From Glycine soja (Eukaryota > Streptophyta > Magnoliopsida > Fabales > Fabaceae), in assembly GCF_004193775.1 (NCBI RefSeq), contig NC_041012.1, positions 13,537,223 through 13,601,222 on the forward strand: DNA of 64,000 nucleotides. The letters are read 5' to 3'. The position numbers and the translations under genes are program-made. Below the pieces are notes generated by a model. That model was not told the DNA's origin. It made no database searches and worked only from the letters and a program-made list of their open reading frames with translations. How positions within the stretch are numbered: position 1 is the stretch's first letter; the number at the start of each line of letters is the position of its first letter. Positions 11,477-21,300 of this stretch are shown here, piece by piece.

Positions 11477-11656
11477 AAAACAACAAGTAAAGTTCAAAAC
11501 CAATAAGTTTCAAAATAAAAAAATATAAAAAAAAAGAGTTCAAAAAGAAAAAAAGAAGCATTTGATTGACTGTGTTTTCAAGACGTCCATGTGGCCTCAT
11601 TTTATCATTCCAGAAAGTTTGTCTTTTTAGAGAGAAGTGAGTTATCAAGAATAGGA
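11477..11656. other. A-rich non-coding stretch of Ogre A plus 5 bp target site
   Basis: A-rich sequence (11508-11565) and about 90 bp of unassigned element sequence ending in TAGGA (11652-11656), the left target duplication of the solo LTR. Confidence 0.6.
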
Positions 11657-12516
11657 TGTTGGACAAATGGCCTCAATTACCTTAAGAAAAAAAAGGGGGT
11701 TGAATTAAGATACGAAGATTATTCCCTAATTAAACTTTCACTCTCTCTTTACGGATTAACAATGCACACAGGGACAACCCTTCCCTTGTGTTCAAGAATC
11801 CCCTACAACAAGAGACCCACGATCTCTTAATCCCTTTTCAGAAATAAGAAGAAGAGAAGAAGAAATCTCTCTTAAAAGAGATGGATTGTAAAATGAAGAT
11901 CAATCAAAATTCCTTACTAAATATGCAAGTGGTTGACCAAGGAATCTTTTTGAGGGGATAAGACATTTCAGTTCAGAAAAACTCTCTTAATCTTTTGAGA
12001 GGATGAAACTTTTTGGGCAATAAAAGCTCTCTTTAAATTCGTGTTTCCAAGTCACATATAAATAGACCTTTGATGGCCATTCATAAACCATTTGAACAGT
12101 TGTGACTCTTGGAAATTATATTCTGAAAATCCCCTCTGGTAATCAATTACAAGACTTGTGTAATCGATTACAGGTTTTAAAAATTTGAATTAAAACGTTC
12201 AATAAACTGCTGGTAATTAATTACCGTCCATGTGTAATCAATTACACGTTATAAATTTTGAATTCAAATTTCTAGTGACTGTTATATAAACATTTTTCAG
12301 CTGCTGGTAATCGATTACCAGAGAGCAAATCTCAATTTGAAATGATAGAATTCTTTGGTCAAACCTTTTGTTTTTCAATTTGGAAACTTCTTCCTAAATA
12401 TTCTAGAAATCAACTTGATCATATATCTTGATTTTCTTGGATTCTTGTCTTGAATAAAACTTAGAAGCACTTGATCCTTTAGCATCATCAAGACATCAAA
12501 ACATCTTGCTTCTACA
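11657..12516 (-). repeat. solo SIRE1-type LTR, minus orientation (860 bp)
   Basis: On the plus strand it begins TGTTGGACAAATGG and ends TTGCTTCTACA. The reverse complement is therefore TGTAGAAG...CCAACA, the same ends as the LTR at 4003. It carries about five GTAATYRATTAC palindromes (12138-12322), several mutated to TAATTAATTA or TAATCAATTA. A 5 bp target duplication, TAGGA, is perfect at 11652-11656 and 12517-12521. The lack of internal sequence plus a perfect duplication shows a solo LTR left by LTR-LTR recombination. Confidence 0.92.
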
Positions 12517-12622
12517 TAGGAGTCATTTGACTTAAATCCATCAACTGAAAAATCCTTCAACTATTTCTCGTCCTTGGAAAATTCTTTTTGCAAGAATCAA
12601 CTGCTTCTTTCATTCTTCCTCA

Positions 12623-13010
12623 CTACGAGGTTGTGAAAACAAGACAACAATTGGTACCTCTAAGCCCTACACTGGGGCAATGAAAGGCACCATGCATAAA
12701 CCTCAAACGAACCTAGGGGCAGATTAGAAGTTCTCACCCAATAGGTTCCTTGCTACAAGGTCATGACGAAAGACAATGATTGTACCTCAAAGCCTTACAC
12801 TGGGGCAATGAAAGGCACCATGCAAAAAACCTCAAGCGAACCTAGGGGCAGATTAGAAGTTCTCACCCAATAGGTTCCCAGCTACAAGGTCATGATGAAA
12901 GATAACAATTGGTACCTCTAAGCCCTACACTGGGGCAATGAGGGGCATCGTGCATGAGCCTCAAGTGAACATAGGGGCAGATCAAAAGTTCTCACCCGTT
13001 GATGTTTTTA
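12623..13010 (+). repeat. minisatellite, ~130 bp x 3
   Basis: Three units start at CTACRAGGT (12623, 12753, 12882). Each holds TACCTCTAAGCCCTACACTG, a GGGGCAATGA block and GGGGCAGAT, then AAGTTCTCACCC. The third unit has diverged most. It lies in the 3' region of Ogre copy A. Confidence 0.85.
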
Positions 13011-13467
13011 AACAAGAAAAAAGGGAGACAAGCCCTGGGATTTCAATAGATTGATTAAACGTCAAACGGCTCCATTGCCGTCACTCCAAAATGGTCAAGT
13101 GACTAAATCAAACAGAACATACACTCTGAGGGAGTTCCCGGAGAGATTTGCAAAAAGATAGGATGAGGATGCATGAATTATCACAGTCAATCTGTGTTTT
13201 CCAAAAAATTAAATCAAAATCAAAATCACAAAATAGGAAAAGAATGTCATGAACATTGTACAACTTTCCATTGCATTGCATTGTTTCATATGAGGTCAGC
13301 ATTACCAAATTTCACGACAAAGGTTGCATGCGTCTGCATCCCTAAAAATCATGTTAATTGCATAGATTTCCTACATCTCGTGTCCAATCTTGTTGGATGA
13401 CTGACCCTCTCGATGAGTCGATCTCTTGCTTTCTCATAAAGGTGGACCCTTGGGTACTAGTACCTAT
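13011..13467 (+). other. non-coding 3' region of Ogre A
   Basis: Nothing recognisable; A-rich patches and short open frames without similarity to known domains. I see no promoter or RNA gene. Confidence 0.4.
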
Positions 13468-13563
13468 CACCTTTAGAGGACTATATGTCCTCGCCTGTAG
13501 ACGGCTGCACGCCCTCGCCTTTAGAGGGCTACGCGTCCTCGTTTTCAGTGTGCTCCATATCCA
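13468..13563 (+). repeat. 24 bp x 4 minisatellite
   Basis: The unit CRCCTTTAGAGGGCTACGCGTCCT repeats from 13468 at a 24 bp step (13468, 13492, 13516, 13540), with the last copy degenerate. 24 is a multiple of three, so the repeat keeps frame in a small open stretch, but no protein family is recognised. Confidence 0.75.
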
Positions 13564-13619
13564 CACCTTAAGAGAATATAAGGTCCTTTGCCCTGAGATG
13601 CTTCACCGAGACTTGCACT

Positions 13620-14615
13620 CCTGGTTAAGGGGCCAGTAGTTTCCTTTTATCAGTTCCTGGGCCACCCCCTTATATTAGAGGGCGACCAACTGTGCGAGCA
13701 CGTCCAGAGAGGGAGGCTATCACGCATCTACTATGCATACCGGGGAAATTTCACCCGTGCCGCTGCAAAAAGATGAATGCGGATCATGCGCACCAACACG
13801 ACCACTCTTACATGGATATGGATGACGTTGCTATTTAGCAACATTCTGCCCAGCGACCACAATGCCAATCTCCCCCTGCAGATGTATCAGTTGGTCTGTG
13901 CCGTCATGACATAGGTAAGTATGCACATGGCTCAATTGATTTCTGATGTCATCTTTTGTTTGCAGGGATCGCGCCCACAAGACGCCCAGTGGACCCGAAG
14001 AAGTCCAACAGGGCCCTGGGGTTTCCAGCTCTGGTTACGGGCCTCTGTCTGTCCTACAGGGTGCCCGTCCCCCAGCGAGGTCATGCCATCGTGACATAGG
14101 TAAGTATGCACGTGACTCAATTGATTTCTGATGTCATCTATTATTTGTAGGGATCGCGCCCACAAAGACACCCAGTGGACCTGGAGAAGTCCAACAGGGC
14201 CCTGGGGTTTCCAACTCTGGTTACGGGCCTCTGTCAGTCCTACAGGGTGCCCGTCCCCCCGGCAAGGTCACGTCATCATGACATAGGTAAGTATGCACAT
14301 CGCTCAACTGACTTCTGATGTCGTCTATTGTTTGCAGGGATCACGCCCACAAAGGCACCCAGTGGACCCGGAGAAGTATAGCAGGGTCTTGGAGTTGTCA
14401 AGCTCTAATTATGGGTCTCTGTCAGTTCCACAGAGTGCCTGTCACCTCCAGCAAGGGCATCAGGCCCCCTACTAATCGAGCTTTCATCAAGAAGTACTGC
14501 GTCCCCAGGCAGGCACAGGGCGAAATACCACAGCAGCCTGGGGATGGCCGGCAGCGGGCAACAGAGACACCGCCATCACCTCTAGAGTTCACCTCAGCTC
14601 ATCCACAAAAAGGTT
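13620..14615 (+). pseudogene. plant-transposon-protein-like ORF of Ogre A, decayed
   Basis: It matches the 3' ORF of copy B (49049-50268) from the GTAAGGGGCCAGTGG block onward. Shared parts are the LCIPG-type segment, ATGCGCACCAACACGACCAC, CTGCCCAGCGACCACAA, and the end ITRAFIEKYC-like region, here NRAFIKKYCVPRQAQGE at about 14477-14527. Stops and frame changes are many and the middle has been tandemly triplicated. The N-terminal third, with the MPPRK start, is absent. The family function is unknown; it is often found in the 3' part of giant legume gypsy elements. Confidence 0.72.
13905..14460 (+). repeat. triplicated ~186 bp segment of the 3' ORF
   Basis: Three tandem copies start at CATSRTGACATAGGTAAGTA (about 13905, 14090, 14275). 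Each contains GTAAGTATGCAC, then TTTGCAGGGATCGCGCCCAC or a near match, then CCCAGTGGACC, and ends with GGGTGCC. GTAAGT and TTTGCAG give each unit an intron-like look, but the same bases are coding in copy B. Confidence 0.85.
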
Positions 14616-15289
14616 AGAGCGTTGCTTACGACCCATGGCCGACCAATAGGAGACCAAATCCGAAGCCAAAGATAAGCAAAGTACTAGGTCCGTAACCGAC
14701 AAGCCATCAAGCGTCCAGCTCAAGACGTTAAAGAAGCGCTACTAGGAGGCAACCTAGTAACTTTTAAATCTCTTCTTGTTATTTGATCACCTTTGTTTCT
14801 CAGGTAATGGTAGGACACACCTAGTTGCTGATGATCCTAGGAACTTAAATAAAATGAGCACAAGCTCAGAAGGTAGTCATACCCAACAAAATATATATAT
14901 GTATGTTTAGGTAGAAAGATACCTTGGATATGCATGTATGTACCAAAAAAATTTTTTTTTTCAAAAAATATATATATGTATGTTTAGGTAGCAAGATACC
15001 TTGGATATGCGTGTATATAGCAAAAATATCTCACAAAACATATATATGTATGTTTAGGTAGCAAGATACCTGGGACACACATGTATATAGCAAAATACTT
15101 TACAAAAATATACATATGTTTAGGTAGCAAAATACCTCATGGAAAAAAGAGAGCAAAAAGAGAGCGAGCTAGAAAAGGATAAGAAAAAAAATAGAAAGAA
15201 AAATAATAATAAAAAGTTGTCTAGCTAAAAAACAACATGCTTGTGAAAAGAGATAATTTCCAACTTTTCTTTGAAAGATTTTACTGATC
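14616..15289 (+). repeat. non-coding, with ~72 bp x 4 repeats at 14888-15135
   Basis: The phrase ATGTATGTTTAGGTAGCAAG followed by ATACCTTGGATATG recurs near 14899, 14975 and 15046, with a shorter copy near 15113. Spacers are AT-rich (TATATATA, AAAATATC). Flanking parts hold nothing recognisable. Confidence 0.7.
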
Positions 15290-16440
15290 TTAACCAGTTT
15301 TTGAAAAAAAATGTGTGTACACATTTGAAGGGTAAATGCTATGAAAAGTTTTTCGAACACCCAAGATAGACTCGGATGAATGCACAAATTGATAGAAGAA
15401 CATATTTTGGAAATACTGGGTTGACTTAAAATAGGAAAAAGAATCCTGAGCCCTAGTGTCACATGACCATAAAAACTTGATGCTTGAGTGTCCACATGGG
15501 TGCATGCATGACCAGTTTTGCATAAAATTTCTTAATCATCATGGTTGCATGTATATCATGGAAATAATGTGGGACGTCCCCTTTATCCCCAAACCCCTGG
15601 CCAAACCCTGACATATATCGTGACCAACCATTCTACAAGCCTTGAGCCAAAATCCCAACTTATCATGAACCTTGACCCAGGGTGAGAATGTCAATCCTTG
15701 CCCTCAGAAGAAAACACAAAGAGAAGGAAAATTCCCAATCCAAGAAAGGGAGAAGACACAAGAAAAGAAAGAAAAATTCCCAATCAAAGAGTGGGAGAAA
15801 GCAAAAAAAGGAAAGAAAATTCCCGATCAAGGATCGGAAGAAAACAGAAGAAACATGCAGAAAGGTCTTTAGACCAGACAATATCTGAACAATACAGAAT
15901 TGTCACCAAATAAACTAAAAAGAAAACAAGAAAGCCACGACCTAAAGTGGTCCTCTCCCTTTGATTGCCAATCAAAATCCTGTGCGCTAGCGACTTTCTC
16001 GCCCCGCACTAAACAAAAACAGAAAAGGAGAAGGCAAAAACACTCAAAGCCAAAATTCCCCACCTAAAAACCATTCCCAAAATAAGTCCTATTGATCCAT
16101 GATCACGCATGTAATCTTTGATTTGATGGGAAATGATTTGCAAAATCAAGTCATGACATATCTATGGTTTGGAATTAGGATAAAACACTTACCTGTGTGA
16201 GATTGATACACTTTGAGTGATTTTCTCCTATCTTTGTTGGACCCAGTGTTTCCTCTAAATGGTCGTTTAGAAACGAAATGCTAACATCCAAAATCTCATT
16301 TACGGTTATGAGAAAATTACATCAGCATACTCTCCTTCCCCGATAGACACATTGTTTTTCATCCAAAAAACATATGTTGCTCTAATCAGTTGGAAGTTTT
16401 GTCTCTTTACTAAAGCATGTTCGCATTTTGGTGAAGAAAA
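15290..16440 (+). repeat. Ogre 3' UTR module, first (diverged) copy
   Basis: It parallels 17230-18345 in order: the GATGCTTGAGTGYCCAC block (15480, 17370), the TTTTGCATRWWRTTT block, CCTTGACCCAGG-like text, a purine-rich GAAAGGAAAGAAAAT tract, the TCTTTAGACCAGA block (15868, 17860), TGATTGCCAATCAAA-like text, ATTGATCCATGATC and the GATAAAACACTTACCTGTG block. This indicates a direct duplication of ~1.1 kb inside copy A. It has no coding content; open frames in the purine tract are compositional. Confidence 0.7.
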
Positions 16441-16464
16441 CACCGAGACTATTTTTAGTCTCAC

Positions 16465-16545
16465 AGTTAGCAAGAACTATGTAGGTCTGAGTTCCTCATC
16501 ACAAATTGAGGATACGTAGGAGCAAAAGCCCTGCTTTTGTCGACC
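16465..16545 (+). repeat. displaced Ogre LTR fragment
   Basis: AAGAACTATGTAGGTCTGAG, then TTCCTCATCACAAATTGAGG, TACGTAGGAGCAAAAGCCC and TTTTGTCGACC. This is the block found in every Ogre LTR (for example 5838-5910 and 7468-7541), here outside any LTR, between two copies of the 3' module. Confidence 0.7.
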
Positions 16546-18356
16546 ACCCCACTTTTTGTTACCGTGCCCAAGGGTCTGGTGGCATGCGGAGCCACATGAC
16601 CGTGGGATCCCCAACTTGTTAATGTTTGTTTCGTTTTGATTGACTTTTGTTTTGTACATACATATCGTTTGAGTCGTTACGTTAGTACTTGTTTCGTTGT
16701 TGTCAATAGTGTCTGTTGAAATTCCGGAATCGCGTAGAATTTTTCATTTAGGAACGTCGTCCTAAAAATAAAATGAACCAAAATCATGATAAAAAAGAAA
16801 GAAGCGTTGTGAATAAAATGTCTGCGTATACAAAGAAAAAGGAAAGTGTGTATAAAAGGATTTTTTGTGTGTAAATGATGCGTGGAAAGGAATTCTTGTG
16901 TGTGTGAGCAACGAGTGTATATGAAGAAACTTTTGTGTGAATCATAAGTGTGTGTTGGGAAAAATGAAAAAATCTTTGAACGTAAATAGGGTTTGTATAT
17001 AGACCGTGTGACGTAAAGAGAAAGAGTTCCAATGCGTGTACAGAAAAAGTTTGTCATGTATAAGAATATAGATTTACAAAGAAAGGTTTTCCTCATAAAG
17101 GACCACAGGTGTATAATTTTGTGAATGAAACAAAAAGGAAAAAGAAAGAAAGACCGTGAAGGTCGACATGTTATAGTTAAGAAGTATAAATCATTCGTAA
17201 AGAGCAAACGTATCTTCTGGAAACAAGGGACTGATGCTAAGAGTTTATTTTCCGGAATAACCGAGATAAGGATGGATGAATTCATTGAACTGATAAAAGA
17301 ACATAATTGGGAAACGTTGGGTCTGTTTGTGTAAATTCCCAACCGTAGTATCACAATGCCATAAACGGGATGCTTGAGTGCCCACCTGGCTGTAGCCATG
17401 ACTAATTTTGCATGTTGTTTTCAAATCATCATTTGTCACGTGTGCCTTGTGGAGTAATATGGGAGTTTGGCCCGAGACCGACACCTTGACACCCAAATTT
17501 GTTTTGCCCTAGATATTAAGATTGGGTTTCCCACGATAAAAGACCCCATTGAAACACAACCTTAGACATTTTTTTTTAACCTTGGACTATCAAAAGAATC
17601 CTCATCCTTTCCCCCGAAGCAAAGGATAGCGGAATCTCCTCAAGGGAGAGCAAATAGAATGCTGAAACCCGATTTCCCAAAGAAAGGAAAGGAGGAAGTG
17701 GAAAGAAAAGGAAGAAATGAAAAGAAAAGAAAGAAAAAGAACAGTAAAAAAGAAAGAAAAAGAAGGATTCTCGATCGAAGATCGAAAGGAAGTGAAAATG
17801 GAAGAGATCGGAGGAAAACAGAGTAATTCTCGATCAATGAAAGAAAGGGAATGGAAAATCTTTAGACCAGATAAATTTTTGGCAAAAATAAGTGACTGTC
17901 GGCAAAGGAAAACCCATTTTTGGTGTCTCTTCCTTTCGAATTGCCATTCAAAGTCATTCTCGACTGGCGATATCCCACCCCACATGAACAAAGAGGAAAA
18001 GACCGAAACACCCAGCTTCCTCTCCAAAAAACACTACCCTCGAGAAAATTCTATTGGTCCGTGATCGTACGTTTGATCTTTGATTCGATAGGAAGTCGTG
18101 TGCAAAATAGAGTCATAGTGCAGTTATGGTTTGGGAATAGGATAAAACACTTGCCTTGTGAGTTTTATACACTATGAGTGATTTATTTTCAGCTTAGCCC
18201 GAGGTTTCCCCTGCATATTCATTTAAAAGCTAAAAGTATATTGTTTCTATAAGATATGGTGCTCTCGCGAATGATTTATTTTTCTTTACAAAAAGCATGT
18301 TTGCCTTTCAAGTGGAAAAACCCGGTGGACCGTTCGGTCTTGCAACCCACTTTTTT
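16546..18356 (+). other. Ogre A 3' UTR module, second copy
   Basis: It begins with the GGAGCCACATGACC...GGGATCCCCA text that ends the 3' ORF in copy B (50257-50283) and then follows 50284-52190 of copy B throughout: TAGGAACGTCRYCCTAAAAA, the AAAGAAAGACC block, GATGCTTGAGTRCCCACCT, the purine-rich stretch, and GGTGGACCRTTCGGTC directly before the array. Long minus-strand open frames (16677-17399, 17602-18027) come from the purine/pyrimidine bias and show no domain; I do not call them genes. Confidence 0.7.
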
Positions 18357-21300
18357 CAGAGCCCTATGAATGTTATTGCCTAGCGTTGTTCATGTGACCT
18401 CCACCTTCGAGTTTGGAGCTATGTTTCATGATTCCCTAAGTGCGGACCCTCAAGGCAATCCTCCATTCTCCCCCTTTTTTTGGAGCCCTATGAATGTTAT
18501 TGCCTAGCGCTGTTCATGTGTCCTCCACCTGCGAGTTTGGAGCTATATTTCATGATTGCCTAAGTGCGGACCCTCAAGGCAATCCTCCATTCACCCCCTT
18601 TTTCGGAGCCCCATGAGCGTTATTGCCTAGCGCTGTTCATGTATCCTCCACCTTCGAGTTTGGAGCTATGCTCCATGATTGCCAAAGTGCGGACCCTCAA
18701 GGCAATCATTCATTCTCCCCCTTTTTTCGGAGCCCCATGAATGTTATTGCCTAGCGCTGTTCATGTGTCCTCCACCTTCGAGTTTGGAGCTATGCTCCAT
18801 GATTGCCTAAGTGCGGACCCTCAAGGCAATCATTCATTCTCCCCCTTTTTTTGGAGCCCCATGAATGTTATTGCCTAGCGCTGTTCATGTGTCCTCCATC
18901 TTCGAGTTTGGAGCTATGTTTCATGATTGCCTAAGTGCGGACCCTCAAGGCAATCCTCCATTCTCCAACTTTTTTTGGAGCCCCATGAATGTTATTGCCT
19001 AGCGCTATTCATGTGTCCTCCACCTGCGAGTTTGGAGCTATGCTCCATGATTGCCTAAGTGCGGACCCTCAAGGCAATCCTCCATTCTCCCCCTTTTTCG
19101 GAGCCCCATGAATGTGATTGCCTAGCGTTGTTCATGTGTCCTCCACCTTCGAGTTTGGAGCTATGCTTCATGATTGCCTAAGTGCAGACCCTCAAGGCAA
19201 TCCTCCATTCTCCCTCTTTTTTCGGAGCCCCATGAATGTTATTGCCTAGCGTTGTTCATGTGTCCTCCACCTTCGAGTTTGGAGCTATGCTTCATCATTG
19301 CCTAAGTGTGGACCCTCAAGGCAATCCTCCATTCTCCCCCTTTTTCGGAGCCCCATGAATGTTATTGCCTAGCGCTGTTCATGTGTCCTCCACCTTCGAG
19401 TTTGGAGCTATGTTTCATGATTGCCTAAGTGCGGACCCTCAAGGCAATCCTCGATTCTCCCCCTTTTTTTGCGGAGCCTCATGAATGTTACTACCTAGCG
19501 CTGTTCATGTGTCCTCCACCTGCGAGTTTTGAACTATGCTCCATGATTGCCTAAGTGCGGACCCTCAAGGCAATCCTCCATTCTCCCCCTTTTTCGGAGC
19601 CCCATGAATGTGATTGCCTAGCGCTGTTCATGTGTCCTCCACCTTCGAGTTTGGAGCTATGCTTTATGATTGCCTAAGTGCGGACCCTCAAGCCAATCCT
19701 CCATTCTCCCCCTTTTTCGGAGCCCCATGAATGTTATTGCCTAGCGCTATTCATGTGGCCTCCACCTTCAAGTTTGGAGCTATGTTTCATGATTGCCTAA
19801 GTGCGGACCCTCAAGGCAATCCTCCATTTTCCCACCTTTTTCGGAGCCCCATGAATGTCATTGCCTAGCGCTGTTCATGTGTCCTCCACCTTCGAGTTTG
19901 GAGCTATGCTTCATGATTGCCTAAGTGCAGACCCTCAAGGCAATCCTCCATTCTCCCTCTTTTTTCGGAGCCCCATGAATGTTATTGCCTAGCGTTGTTC
20001 ATGTGTCCTCCACCTTCGAGTTTGGAGCTATGTTTGATGATTGCCTAAGTGCGGACCCTCAAGGCAATCCTCGATTCTCCCCCTTTTTTTTTGGAGCCTC
20101 ATGAATGTTATTGCCTAGCGCTGTTCATGTGTCCTCCACCTGCGAGTTTGGAGCTATGCTCCATGATTGCCTAAGTGCGGACCCTCAAGGCAATCCTCCA
20201 TTCTCCCCCTTTTTCGGAGCCCCATGAATGTGATTGCCTAGCGTTGTTCATGTGTCCACCACATTCGAGTTTGGAGCTATGCTTCATGATTGCCTAAGTG
20301 CAGACCCTCAAGGCAATCCTCCATTCTCCCTCTTTTTTCGGAGCCCCATGAATGTTATTGCCTAGCGTTGTTCATGTGTCCTCCACCTTCGAGTTTGGAG
20401 CTATGCTTCATCATTGCCTAAGTGTGGACCCTCAAGGCAATCCTCCATTCTCCCCCTTTTTCGGAGCCCCATGAATGTTATTGCCTAGCGCTGTTCATGT
20501 GTCCTCCACCTTCGAGTTTGGAGCTATGTTTCATGATTGCCTAAGTGCGGACCCTCAAGGCAATCCTCGATTCTCCCCCTTTTTTTGCGGAGCCTCATGA
20601 ATGTTACTACCTAGCGCTGTTCATGTGTCCTCCACCTGCGAGTTTTGAACTATGCTCCATGATTGCCTAAGTGCGGACCCTCAAGGCAATCCTCCATTCT
20701 CCCCCTTTTTCGGAGCCCCATGAATGTGATTGCCTAGCGCTGTTCATGTGTCCTCCACCTTCGAGTTTGGAGCTATGCTTTATGATTGCCTAAGTGCGGA
20801 CCCTCAAGCCAATCCTCCATTCTCCCCCTTTTTCGGAGCCCCATGAATGTTATTGCCTAGCGCTATTCATGTGGCCTCCACCTTCAAGTTTGGAGCTATG
20901 TTTCATGATTGCCTAAGTGCGGACCCTCAAGGCAATCCTCCATTTTCCCACCTTTTTCGGAGCCCCATGAATGTCATTGCCTAGCGCTGTTCATGTGTCC
21001 TCCACCTTCGAGTTTGGAGCTATGCTTCATGATTGCCTAAGTGCAGACCCTCAAGGCAATCCTCCATTCTCCCTCTTTTTTCGGAGCCCCATGAATGTTA
21101 TTGCCTAGCGTTGTTCATGTGTCCTCCACCTTCGAGTTTGGAGCTATGTTTGATGATTGCCTAAGTGCGGACCCTCAAGGCAATCCTCGATTCTCCCCCT
21201 TTTTTTTTGGAGCCTCATGAATGTTATTGCCTAGCGCTGTTCATGTGTCCTCCACCTGCGAGTTTGGAGCTATGCTCCATGATTGCCTAAGTGCGGACCC

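Noticed and set aside
13914..13967. Genuine short introns in the triplicated segment (GTAAGT...TTGCAG)
   Set aside because: The homologous bases in copy B are coding (VHVAQLIADTIYLFAG), and an intron of ~52 bp would be too short for plants. Kept only as a finding.
15672..15913. Three overlapping plus-strand frames rich in Lys/Glu
   Set aside because: All three frames are open at once because the DNA is a purine-rich tract. That is a composition effect, not coding.
16677..18027. Long minus-strand open frames (16677-17399 and 17602-18027) with Phe/Leu/Ser-rich, membrane-like translations
   Set aside because: They lie opposite purine-rich Ogre 3' UTR sequence. The hydrophobic look comes from the pyrimidine strand, the frames are broken in copy B, and no domain is seen.
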